A DNA stretch of 64,000 nucleotides from positions 20,538,217 to 20,602,216 of the forward strand of contig OX439132.1 of the NCBI GenBank assembly GCA_949318235.1. The letters run 5' to 3'. The notes under the pieces are model-generated. The model saw only the letters and a program-made list of their open reading frames with translations, made no database searches and was not told where the DNA came from. Positions 19,354 to 33,347 of this stretch are shown piece by piece (the first letter of the stretch is position 1; each line of letters begins with the position of its first letter). Both the position numbers and the translations under genes were made by a program. The DNA comes from Ecdyonurus torrentis. Its lineage: Eukaryota; Arthropoda; Insecta; Ephemeroptera; Heptageniidae.

Positions 19354-21888
19354 GTTCATGCTCTTGCTCTTATCTCAGAAATGATTATTTATTCATATAT
19401 AAAGGTTAGTTGCATTATATACACTTATCATGTTGAGTTGCACATAAATACAACGTGTTTTATATTGCTATACGGAGGATGCCTATCTATGCCTCATTAA
19501 AAAATAGCATTAAATGTAGTAGAAAACTTTTTTTTTTCTACAGTACATATGTTTTTGAGGAAAAATCAACAGAATGTTTAATTTCAAACCCTTTATTTCA
19601 TAAATAAAGTCACAGGAAATGGCGTCTTGTGTTATTTAAACGTGACGTACGCGGCATTTTGAAACTTTATCCTTGCAGCATCCTGTATTTTACTGGACCA
19701 TCCAGAGAGATCTTTAAGCGGAGATCAAGAGCATTAGAGGCGCCATTTTGTGCCTGACCAGCAGCTGACTTCAATTTAATTTTACATTGAGATAATTATC
19801 ACAAAGCAATAAACCATGGAAAAAACTGTGTCTCTATTTTCCCAGCAGATCACGTTTTATATTTTTGTGTCGCACTTGTTGCCTACTTTACAGGTGCAAT
19901 TTGCAAGATAACAGCTTTTATTATTATTATATAATTAATCATAACAAGAGATCAGGAAAAACATTTGAAATTTCATTGAAAAATACTATGAAAATAAAAT
20001 TTCAATATTTGTTAAATAATTTTATAATATATAACTTAAAATTGATATCATTTTTTATAACTACGTCTAAGACGATGTATATTTATCACCTTTCATTTTA
20101 ATATATATTTTTGTACAATATATATCTTTATTTCTAAGAAATAATATCATATATGGTACAAAATTTCAATGTTTTACAGGGAGACATTTAGTTAAAAATA
20201 AAAATAAATGTTCTCCACCAAAGTTAAAAGATAAAAAAAAAATGTTTCTAACGCATACGATTACCTATTCCTTATCATACATGACATTCACACAAAAAAA
20301 GGCGTACTATTACCAAAATATATTTTTAATGTTCATAGATTGAAACTTAATGAAGCAAATCTTACAATAATTACGTATAAATCCTTCAAAATGTTGACAC
20401 GTGTAAGAATTATTTATCAAAAAGGAAGCTGACGTCAAAAATAATCTAAACGGCATTAAATAGGTATCAGATTGTTTTTATTTCAGTTTAGCATATAAAA
20501 CTGATTGCAATGTGAGCTACTGTGTAACTATAGGTGTCTGATTTATTGCAGAGTTCATCATCTTACACAAAACCTTGACACGTGGAGCACTAAAAAGAAA
20601 TGTAAAATATATACTGACTCAGTTTTGTTAATCATGATTTTCTAATATTGAATACATGAGAGTATAGGATGTTAAATTTTAAAGTATGGGTGTCTAGTGT
20701 GTTTTATTTCTTTATATACATAGGAAAACAGTTTGTTTACCTTCATTATTTTTATGCATGCTAGTAGATGTAATCTATACTGTACTTGAAGCTATTCTGA
20801 AGTTATAGAAAATTATATACAAAAATAATTTCATTTTTAATTTAAAATGGGAAAGAAAATGCTCTTATTGCCATATTATGGGATATCATCCTGATCAATT
20901 TTGTTAATATAGAATTGCATAAACTATTTTATTTAAACTACAATAATAATAATATTTACAAAAAACATTAACAAAAATAAAATCATAAACTGAAAACTTG
21001 ATAGAATCGTATATATTTAAAATTAAAAGTAAACGGGGGTAACTGAGTCCGGGAAATGGGAATAATCTCGCTAAAAAAAAAAGTCAATAAAAAATAAATA
21101 AAATTCAAAACGTCATTACATGTATATGTACAATAAATATAAGAAAGAGATATAACAATTTCTCTTATGAAATATATTTTATTTTTATTCCCACGTATCC
21201 ATAGTGAAACGCAATGCGATAAGCCTAATCTGCGCGCAGTCTCTCTTTACTCTGAAGTTGTATCTAGAGGGATGCTGGGAATGTATATATATATATATAT
21301 ATATATAATATGAGAGGAGAACATCTCTATACATTCACCTGCTTGCACTGCAGTATTTCCTCTAAAGTTCTCACGCATTAGTATTACAATATATATACAC
21401 ACCCATAATGATAATATGTAGTTCAGTTTGTCAGTACAGTAGCGGACACTTCAGTATATTGATGATGATAAATAAATAACTGTATCAAGTATATATTATA
21501 TATATATATATACAGCAGGTGTCAACTCTAACAGGTCCCTCTCGCTTTTCATTACAATGAATCTTTTGTCATGTGGTTGCTTAAAGTAAATAATAACACG
21601 TAGTAGTTCAGTGTTATCTTTAAGGAAGGGGTTTTAAATGAACAATCAAGGCATTTATAGAATTTTTCATTTACTTATATTGTATATATATAAGCAAAAT
21701 GTGAATAAATCTATAATAATGTAATTATACCATAACAGAATGATTTATGGTATTTAAAATTAAATATATATTACCTTACGTTTCATATTAAAAAAATTAC
21801 TCCGTATAAACATTTTCATGGTGTTTTCTGCATGAAAATTCCAATTATTTACAAACTTACGATATCATAAAACTGCACTTCATGTTCA

Positions 21889-21894
<6 letters not shown>

Positions 21895-21967
<73 letters not shown>
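21895..21967. repeat. (TA)n microsatellite
   Basis: About 36 pure TA units. A shorter AT run lies at 21283-21306. Confidence 0.97.
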
Positions 21968-21971
<4 letters not shown>

Positions 21972-23171
21972 TTATCGGTGGAGCACGTTGGCAAATCACA
22001 TGCAAAGCGAGAAAAAGCAAAGAACCTCTAATTTTCTATCCTTGAGATACCCTGTTCTTTTTATTGTTATTGTTTTTATTGTAAACTACTGCACATAAAG
22101 GCCAAAAAAAGGAGGATAATAATACAGTCTTTTGATTTTTTGATTTTTTTTTTTTTTTTTTTTTTTTATTAATTTTTATTTTTTTACTTTTTGATTTTTT
22201 TTACAAAAAATTACAATTTATTTTACACATTATTAACTTATTTTTTTATTTTTTGGCAATAATTATAAACAATTCCATTTTCAGAAAAAAAAAATGATGT
22301 ACTGTACTGATATATGACAAGAATAAGTAAGAACTTTTTAAGAAAATAATATTTTATATACTTTTAACTATCTCATAGAAGATAGAAAACAATTAAAAAA
22401 CGTAAAAGTACACTCTTAAGTTAATCAGTTATTCACATCGTACTTATTTCTCTATATACACTTAAAGTTATAAACTTGAGATTGTTTTCAGCTGTGTAAG
22501 AGAGCAATACGATGATAATGCCACACACACAGTTGTGATACAAAAGTTGCCTACTTTCAAGGGGGTATTATAAACTTCGTTTTCTTTTTGACCTAGTTTT
22601 TTATTATTATTGAATAGCAAAATACTTTTCCATAAAAATTACTAATTTAAATTAGTAAATTAGTGCAAAATATTATTTAAATAATATTTAGTGACATTTA
22701 CTTACATAACTGAAAAAGTGGTTATACATTATAATTATATAAAAACAAAGAACCTTTTATTAGCAAAGGTATAATGAAAATTTACATTAAATGATTTTTT
22801 TATTGTTATTAATTTTGATTAATATTATATATTTAAAAATCATTCATTAAATCTTTATTTCTTTTGTCGTTAAAATGTCGGCTCAATCATATCAATAACA
22901 AAGCACTGCCGCCGTCTATTTACAGATGGCCTGCATTTTCCCAGGAGTTTTGATTGTTATATCGCCGCTCATCGTGTGATCGGCTTATTAGAATGCATAT
23001 TAACAAGCTATAAATCTTCTTTAAGTGTACAAAGTTATCCGTATAATAAATTAGTTTAATGGATCTTTGTATTCAATATTAAAAATAAGTATTCATAATA
23101 ATATAAAAAGAGTAATATAAAAGTCGTTAACACTTTACTACAAAAAATATTACATTATTTTTTTTTTAAGC

Positions 23172-23204
<33 letters not shown>

Positions 23205-23406
23205 GTAATATTAGTTTGCGTTATATTATATGATATTAAGCTATCGTATTATTACAACTTGAAAAATTATAGGAATAATGAGAAAATTCTAGAAGTAGAA
23301 TTCGTACTTAATTTATCATTTATTTGCAAATAAATAATAATAATAATTATTATTTATTGTAAATAATATAATATATTTATAGTACTACATTGTGCTTTTG
23401 ATCATC

Positions 23407-23442
23407 TCTATATCTCTGTCTGTCTGTCTCTCTGTCTCTCTG

Positions 23443-23521
<79 letters not shown>
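23407..23521. repeat. (CT)n/(CTGT)n compound microsatellite
   Basis: TCTG-containing units grade into about 30 pure CT units and end in CTGTCTCTC. Confidence 0.95.
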
Positions 23522-23721
23522 TCTTATTATTATTCAAATTAACGGCAATATTCCCCCTTTAAAAAAGTAATTTAACTTTCAATTACATCTCTAATCTCTA
23601 CTCCTCTTGATTTGAAACTATGTGAAGCAAAAGAAGATCGTCTGACTCAAATTTAATTAGGCGACATATTTAATTATAATGTACAAGCCAAGGCTAAATT
23701 TTGGCATTACATGTATGTGTG

Positions 23722-23850
<129 letters not shown>

Positions 23851-24623
23851 CACGTATACATATATTATGTAATACACGCAAAGAGATGATAGTCTGAGTT
23901 TGTTTTATTAAAATATTTAGATTTATTGTATATGTAATGATTTTTCTCCTATACATTGTATTTTGGTCATTTTTGTTTCTGTATACAATTTCTTCGAAAA
24001 GTTGAAATCTTATTACGAAGCAGCAGGAAATCTGTATTCTTGGAAGCTCTCGATGTTATCATTGCTTGGCTTGTCTGTACGTCTACATGATGCTTTGGTG
24101 GACGCTAACGCACTTAACATTAATGTTTTGTGATAGCAACCCACACCCAGCACCCAGTAGCATCTTTGTAACAGTTTCCGGGTCATCTGCTACCAAAATC
24201 AGATTGATCTTCAAATTTTCTTAGAAGTTAACTGCACAGATGCAACTATCATACTATAGTGTTTTAAATCATAATGAGAAATTATAAATGAGATTAATTT
24301 AATATTTTTATTAAAGATGCATGGGGTTAAATGATGAAATGTAGAAGCAATAATTGATATATAGTATTATCTTTTTATTTATTATTATTCTTACTATTTC
24401 ATTTTATTACTTACGCATATATATTTTTTTACAGTACAGTACACCTTGATGTTTAATAAATAAATAATAATAATATATATTATTTTTTTGTACAATTAAT
24501 ATGAAAGCTTGTATGCGCTGTAATATGAATGTATTTAATTAGTCTAAACTATAGCCTATAGATTCTTCATTAAGTGGTTCACAGTGAATTATTTACCCTA
24601 AAATTTTCATCACATTTTGCAAT

Positions 24624-24766
<143 letters not shown>

Positions 24767-24858
24767 GCAACATAATGCCATCAAATTAACAACCTGTTTA
24801 ATTTAATTTTAAACTGCAAGAAAATCCGCACGAGTCATGCCAAATGTAATGTCCTGAA

Positions 24859-24905
24859 GTTTCCTCCCTCCCTCCCTCCCTCCCTCCCTCCCTCCCTCCC
24901 TCCCT

Positions 24906-24970
<65 letters not shown>
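24859..24970. repeat. (CCCT)n then (CT)n compound microsatellite
   Basis: About 13 TCCC units change directly into about 28 CT units, all pyrimidine on this strand. Confidence 0.97.
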
Positions 24971-24972
<2 letters not shown>

Positions 24973-25147
24973 TTAATTTTATTATGTATGGCGAGTAGCG
25001 ATCGTTGAGCCATGCAGCTGTATTTACTTTGCCCGGCCCGAGAGCAATGAGGTCGCACTTGTGCACAGGAATCCTTCAAATTCCACAGAAAAATATTCAG
25101 TTTTCTTTTTAACACGCACTTAGCACTCATTAGTCATCATTAGAGAG

Positions 25148-25149
25148 GG

Positions 25150-25235
<86 letters not shown>
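25148..25235. repeat. (GA)n microsatellite
   Basis: About 40 pure GA units, inverted relative to the CT tract 180 bp upstream. Confidence 0.97.
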
Positions 25236-25238
<3 letters not shown>

Positions 25239-25539
25239 TTCAGATGAATTTTTTAAAACTATATTATAATAGGAAAAGATTGAGATTTTTATAAAAATTT
25301 ATAATTTCCTTTACTTCTATTATCAATTCTTGGTAAAAATATAATTAATAAATGACAACTGACACAGAAAGTTATAAAAAAAACTTCCTTGCTTGCAAAA
25401 AATACTTTTAAAATACTGCAATTGGTAATATATTTATATAGATTTATAATGTGCATACAGTATAATTATGTAAAAATATTGAATAAATCAATTTAAATTC
25501 TTTATACAATAAAAAAAAAGTAAAACCATTTTTCATCTA

Positions 25540-25579
<40 letters not shown>

Positions 25580-28204
25580 ATTCATTTGATCTAGATTATT
25601 TGGTGGGGACGCTATATAGTCACATTAAACTTTTGTTATAATATAATAATATAAAGTTATGAAACTGAAATACGAATGATTTTTAATTACAATAATAATT
25701 AATGACGCTATCAGTTCAAAGTTTCAAGGTTTAAGATGATAGATTCTAGATTTCTGAAATAAAAGTTAATTTTATCCAGATGTTGTCCAGTCCTTGGTAT
25801 TTCGATGCCGCCAAGAGGATGCGCGCGCGCGCACGCATCATATAATTATGTATGCACATGTGTGAGTGACTTCTATATAACCCCCAAGTGGTGATAGTGA
25901 AATTGTTGGTTTATCTTTTGATTTTGCAAATAATGCCTCTCTCTTTCTTTCCACTTTAAAAATAAAACAAGAAATAAAGTTTTAAAAAAACTTTGAGTGA
26001 AATTGATTTGAGTTCTAATATTTTTTTAATTGTTTATGCTAATGCTAATCTTATATTCTATAATTGTAAAGATTACTGAATTTATAAACGAACGCACTGC
26101 ATTTTTAATATTCTAACTTTAACTGAAAAATACTTAATTTTCTTATTTGATCTTCCTAACTTGGTATACTTGGTATAAGAAATGAAAAAAGGTTTCATAT
26201 ACTTAAAATCAATTGTATTGAATACTTAAAAATCAAGTATCCATATAAATCAATAAACAACACTTAACTTTAATATAAATTAATATGAATTTTCTATATA
26301 ATATAAATTTTAGATAGTAATATATAATATAAAACAAAATGTGACTAATTGATATATTTATTATTTAAAATTATTTTTAAAACAGAAATACTAAACGTGC
26401 TAAAAATGTAATATTGATGTATCTGAACTAGCGAAAACTAAATAAACATCTTTATTTAAAATAATAATAATAAAATCAAGCAAAGTTCCTTAGCAAAAGG
26501 TGTTGTTGTATTCTTTTGTATTTTTGAAATAAATTTATTTATTTTCCAATAGGTTTAAAAAAAATATGCTAAAAAGTTAAGACACTTAAAAAAAAAAAAA
26601 CTTTCATCGTTATCTATGTAATGTAAATGAAAATCAAAGTACTTATATCGCGAGCAGTGGTAATCTATTGGATGTGCACATGTGCTTCTTTTATTATTTT
26701 GATTAATTTGTTTCTCTTTTCATTAAAGAAAATAATGAGACTTTATAATTTATAATAACTATAGTATTTAAAGAATCAAAGGTCGTGTAGATAGACGTTT
26801 ATTAGATCACAGTTTATCTAAAATTTTGAAGCATTCAAAAATCTTTATGAATAATTATAGCAAGTAAACTTATATCATTAACAAATAATGTTTATTGAGA
26901 TAAACTTTGATTCGCACAGCTGCCTGACAAGAAAATAATTATGCTATAAATTTTGCAATCAAAACGTTATGTAATGTATAAAACTTATATATAATATATA
27001 TATTATATAACTATTAAAAAATTTGAAGATAAAAAATTAGATTTAAATCTGTGATAAAGAAGAGTTCTTAAAAATAAAATTAAGTACTTAAGTTAAATAA
27101 TAAAAAAAAGCAGAGGATATATTTTGGGAAAATGAGATATTTTTTTAAAATTCACATAAAAAATATTTATTTACAATTGATTGGTATAGTATATAAAGTA
27201 AAAAATATAACACAAAACAATTTGTTCTTATTCTTATCATAATAAATATGGAATAACAAAGCTATTTTGACGGTGTATTGTTATACTAAACGTATAAAAA
27301 TTATATATTTTATAAAAAAAAACTGAAAGAATATAGATAAATAGATTATTGATGTATGAAATAAATCAGAATAATTTACAAATGAACGGACTGACTTCAA
27401 TTTTAAGTACAAAATTATGATGATGGGTGATAAATACAGTATTATATGATAAAAAAAACTACTTCTATTCATTTACTTGGAACATCTAGACATATAAAGA
27501 ATAAATTTTTAGTCTGGGCTAGGAAAAAAAAAAGGTCATATTGCCGCCGTTATTCTGATTAAATTTGACAGTCTCAAAAGTTAAGATGTTGCCAATCTAT
27601 CGCGTCTAGTGCGATAACCCTGTTTTGATCTGTCTTATTTTTTTTGTAGTACTAATTTATACAAAATACATAAGATTAAAAATCTATCAACTACAAAAAC
27701 GACATGACGACTCAATTATATGTACAAAAAATAACAATTTTTGTTTGTTAATTCTCAATTTTGTATAGGATATAGTATAGAAGAGAGCCTATTTTTAGAG
27801 ATTCGTTATTTATATATGCCTAGTCTATTTTTAATATTACTTTTCCTTCTTTAAAACAAAATATTTTATTATATTAATAAATAAAAAATTGAAAATATTG
27901 CAACATTACAAAATTCAGCCTAATATTTATGATCAAAATGCATAATTAAAATGATAGTGAATTTGTAGAGAATATTACATTTATAATCCTTCAACGGTGA
28001 AAAATTGAGAATCATCGTGTAAAAGGAACATTTTAGTTAAAATATAAATCTTCTGAATGTTACTTAAAAACTAATTTCATATTTACATAAATATACTCGA
28101 CGAAAGTAAGAAATTTTCAATCCAATTTTTATAATTTTACTCAGATCTGAAATGACTCAAATTTATCGTATATTGGACCTGGTTGTTAGTTCATCGTAAT
28201 CACT

Positions 28205-28210
28205 TTTATT
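28205..28210 (-). terminator. SoxE: Candidate SoxE poly(A) signal
   Basis: AATAAA on the minus strand, about 250 bp after the SoxE stop. It is the first such hexamer I found downstream, but in AT-rich DNA this is weak evidence. Confidence 0.35.
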
Positions 28211-28460
28211 CTTTTCAAAAGTATCAAAAAAAGCTCCCATTTTCTCACCAATATAGCTTAATTATTTATATTTCTGCTATATAGAATTCTTGTGGCTTAC
28301 AGATAATGAAGTATAACCATGCAAGACAATATTATGGAATGCGAGGAAGGTTTGTCGGTTTATGCACATATTTAAATGATACATGGGGAAATCATCAGTT
28401 AAACACAAGAAAGTTACGTATTATAATATTATATAAAATCAACGTTTTTTTTTTTTTTTT

Positions 28461-28924
28461 TTACACAAAATTTGGCCATGGTGAGGATGTTGTTGGGTTA
28501 TCTGAAAGAGAAACAGCACCTGCTCGCTGCAAATATTGATAAGAAGGCAGAGTGCCTGGAAGTTGAGAAGCTGAAGAAGAGGTGGGAGGCCAGGTGGCAC
28601 TGGATACAGTACCATTGTAGTAATCAGTTAGATTGAGGGCCTGGTATTGCGTATTATATGCCCTACTAGCAGTTTCCAATTTAATAGATCCTGGAGGTAG
28701 TAGCTCATGGTATCTCATTGAGGGATGCTGTGGTCCATCATGATCAGTGACGTAATCATCTCCTCTGCGAAACCATGGCATATTGTGAGGTGGTAGATAT
28801 TGATCAAGTTCAGAACCATCAGGTAACACATCAGCTATGGCGTCACATGCTAATTGACCCATGTCAATACGACTAAAGTCGATGCTTTGTTGACCGTTGT
28901 CCCCTCCTGATGTCACATTTAATC
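28461..28924 (-). CDS. SoxE: SoxE exon 5 (activation region and C-terminus)
   Basis: Acceptor TTATGTTGCAG. Encodes residues 243-396, with [19 protein letters not shown] and IKLE, ending [12 protein letters not shown] and TAA. The T-rich + strand run next to the stop places an A run directly after it in the transcript. Confidence 0.92.
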
Positions 28925-30129
28925 CTGCAACATAAATTGAGTAATACTTTATCATTTATTAAATTCATTTAGAAATTTTAAACTTTTCAGTCCCTATGAC
29001 TTTATAAAAAAAAATATATTACACTGCCGTAAATTTTAAAACCACGTTTTTGTGCGGCTCTCAGAAAATAAAAAATGTGTTTCTTTTGTCAAAAACGTTT
29101 TCTTACTTTTGCGGACCCCCTACCTCTAGAATGCTCAAAATAGTTTTAAAAAGTGCGTAAATTCAAGGGCGTTTTGTGGTTCAATTTTTTTTATTTTTAT
29201 ATCAATTTGTTCTATTTTTTTTTTATATTTTTCCCCCCAATTTTTTATTGAATTATCTCATGTCTACTGTGTTGTATATACTGGGACTGAAGAGGATTTA
29301 TCATTTTACCATATTGCTCGTCTTTCGAATCAATTTTAAGAATAATTAATATAATTATGTAAATAATAAACTTTAGGTCACTCACCTGTAGGAATATCTG
29401 CCGATGCATGGTGTGCATTACGACCGTGAGTCTTGTCACCTGTGTGCGGTGTAGTAGGTGGTGTGGGAGGACTATGAGCACTGCGAGGAGAACACGAAGA
29501 CGAGTTAGGGCTTAATTCCTCGCGCTTCATACGACTGTAACATAATAAAGAAAAACTTCATTGAAAATTAATTTCATATGTTCATGTTTACTTAGAATAT
29601 TGATTATTATATACACGTCTCTTAGGTTAAAATCTGAGAGAGACATTTAAAAATATTTTGTGCAATTGCTATTTAAACACTTATAATATTACATCGTATA
29701 TTGAGAAAGATGGAGGTGATGCTAACCTGTAGTTGATTGCCGCGTTTTGCATAGCACGGTGGTGATGAGGAGTATTATCCTCAGCATTGCAGTCACCACG
29801 GGATGCACCCTGCTGCTGCTTGACCTGCTTGCGCCGTCGTGGCTGGTACTTGTAATCAGGGTGCTCACGCTTGTGGATCAGTCGAAGACGTTCAGCTTCC
29901 TCCATGAACGGGCGCTTCTCACCATCACTCAGGAGTCTACAACAAAATTTACATTTCTCATCAATGAAAATAAGTATCAACGCGAACTCAAACTATTTCA
30001 TACAATAGTATGAATAAATATATTTATATATAATGACGAAACGGACTTGCTTAAGAAATCATATATAAGTAATATTTGTTATATAATAATAAATGTGACT
30101 TTTTTAATCTCTCTCTGTCTCTCTACAAC

Positions 30130-30164
<35 letters not shown>

Positions 30165-32929
30165 TTTCCGTCTTACGTTATCTAAACAATATATCTGTAT
30201 TTTTAAATGGAGGTTATCGGTTTCAAAAATTCTTAAAAAATTTCTATGGCTTAAAACACATAAACGCATGTTAGTATTTCTCATTTAAATTTCTCCGAAA
30301 TCGGTAGAGTATAGTTTTCTGAATAATCGAAAAAGCGTAATGTTAAATTATATAGGGAACCCTTAGCTTTCCCCGCGTCTCCCCGCGCTCTAAATCTAAA
30401 TTGACAAGCTCCATTAAATATTTTTTTATGAACTGTTGAAAATTTTATAATATCATGAATACTAATCTTACATAATAATATCTATAATGCTGCAGTGAAT
30501 CTCAAAAGTAATGTCTCATATCCTCCTAGAATATTTTTTATTGCGATAAATAAATTTTTAAATAATATCACAAAACATAGTAACTATAATTTGATATTTT
30601 ATTTTAATATAAAGAAGTATTTTTCGTGAGAAACAGTTTAGAAAAATTTTGTACAATAACTTGAAAATATTTCAGGAAATGAATACAAAATCATCATAAT
30701 ATATGATATTCAATTATATTAAAAAAATTAAATTTTAAATTGTAATATTAAAAAAATATATATAATATTAAGAATTTAAATGATAATAAAAACAACAACT
30801 TTATTTTGTATTTTTTTAAAGAGCATGTTTCTCACAGTTCAGTGTTAAAATTTTGAATAAAATTTCGTAAGGAAAAAAAACAGAAGAAACTCATAATTTT
30901 TAATTTGTACCATACTATAATTAAAAAAAAAAAATCATCACTGACGCAAAACAGAAAATGACGTATATTTTTTAATAATTTTTTTCTCTTGTCTCATCAT
31001 AAAAGCGTCCTTACTTGGCCATCGTTTTAATCTGACATGTCATATGTACTTATATACGAAGACAGTGTTTATAAATATATATCATCTCTACAGTACAGTA
31101 ATGAGTAAATCTTTCTTATTGCAATAAACATCTTGACTTACGTACTGTACATCATACAGTACGCACATACGAAGCGGCAACTTTTCTACACGTATAAACA
31201 AAGTAATGTTTGCGATGAAAGCGCAAGTACTCATGTCAAATGTTTTCTCTATACACCTGCATGCATGTCGCTCATTATTCTGTTCAGTAATTAAAAAAAA
31301 AACTCAGACTAAATAATTTTACCATCTCTTCGTATTTTCATATAAACATAATATAACATTAAAGTAGGCCGTACTTGTAAAGTGTATAAAAAGTTGCAAT
31401 TTGTTTACTTTAGCTGCATCTTACTTTATACATTTTATACATTTTAATAAATGCATAATCTTTCTACTTGTGCGGTTATTATTTTCCCAGGCATACTGCC
31501 GCTACTTAACGCATTTTTTTTTTAATTAAAAATAATATAATAAAAAATATATATTTTATTATTATTTCAAGCTATATTTTTTGTTCATAAAAAGTATAAA
31601 AACCCTCTTTATTATATTTTGATTAATTTTTTTGTCCTGGGAAATGAAGAAGTGAGAAACATTCAGAATATTATCAAATACGTAGTGTACGTGTCAAAGT
31701 GAAAAAACAACTTGAAGATATTTTCATCTAACATTCCTGTTATTATTATTATTACTTTTATTTAATTAATAAGTTCAGAAGCAATTATAAAGAAAATAAC
31801 GTGAGGTATTAAATGTGCTACAGAACTTTCTGCAACAGTAATACTGCATTCGTCATAGTCTGGTTTTAGTTCTTCTTTTCACACATGGTACAAATTGGTC
31901 ACACTATTTTCCCTGCTTGTCTATAGGGTGCAACAGGTGGCTCCCAGACCAACACATTGTCATACACACATATTTGCATTAATTAGTCGTGATATCAGAA
32001 ATTAAAATAACCCAATGAAAAAAAAAAAAGTCCCTACAGTCTTTGAAATACTGAATATAGCAGATCCAAACGACACTGTAGTATAGACATAATGATTAAA
32101 ATTTTGAATTGCTATATGCCATACGCGTGATAATATTTTGATAATTCTTATATAAATAAACTTGCCCTTATAAGAAAAAATGTAGTAATATTGAAGTGTT
32201 ATACTAAAAAGAAACCAAAAAAAAAAAATTTAAAAAAAAAATACAAATTTTTTCGTATGTTTAGTAACTAATATGCTAATATCACTTTCAAAAATTTTTT
32301 TGCCTGTTTTTATTCTGATTATTATTATTTATTTTATTTTTATTTCTCTCAAGTTTCAACACACCTTGCAGTCAGCAAATCTCTGTTATTTTATGAGCGA
32401 GATGATACCTCGCGACTGAGATGACGCCATCTTTCAGACCCACACGACGTTAGGCTCTCGAGAGGGATTGATTTGACGTCAAGTGGACGTCCGCAGCAAA
32501 ATCGCTCCTCAAAACTTTAAGACTGATTTGTTGACGTAAGCTGATGAAATTCGTCATGTAATCAAGATGAATTCTTACGCTTACCATACTAACGAGAAGG
32601 AGAGAGATTGAATAATATAAGGCTTTTGGTTTCCTTCACTTTCCGGTGAAAAAAAGTAGTCTGGTACATCCATTTAAATTTATTAATAATATAACACGCA
32701 TGTTCTTCTTTATAATTTAAATATTTACTGTATGAGATAATTACAATGATTGAATGTTACAATTTTAAAGAGAAAATAATAACAAAATGTACAATTTAAT
32801 ATTGTTATATTTATGGAAATATTTCTTCTTTGTGAAATTTACATAATATAACATAGTAATCCTATAACTTGGGGTATTATCATTGTTACGTAAATGATGT
32901 TATTTAAACTAAATGAGTAAGAGAGAAAA

Positions 32930-32997
<68 letters not shown>

Positions 32998-33311
32998 TAT
33001 ACTGCTGAGTCACCATTGGGGGTGGTCTCTCTTTCTCTCTCTCGTCACTCTCGACTACAAATTTTTTTGGTTGTGCACGCTTCAAGTGACTAAAAAATTC
33101 TACTCAAGTATTAAAAGAGAATGAGGGAAGAATCTGCCATTTGAAGCAATATTGCGAGCATATGATTTACGATATCGCTCCTTTTTTTATGCTTTTATTG
33201 CATTTAACAATTAATTAAAATTATTTTAATATATTTAATAAGTTAAAGCCATGCAGATGCATAAATTTAAAACAAATATGCACTGGTAATAGTATTTTAA
33301 AAAGTGTTGCT

Positions 33312-33347
<36 letters not shown>

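Noticed and set aside
19660..19760. Possible exon after TTATCCTTGCAG
   Set aside because: All frames hit stops quickly and no protein motif is seen.
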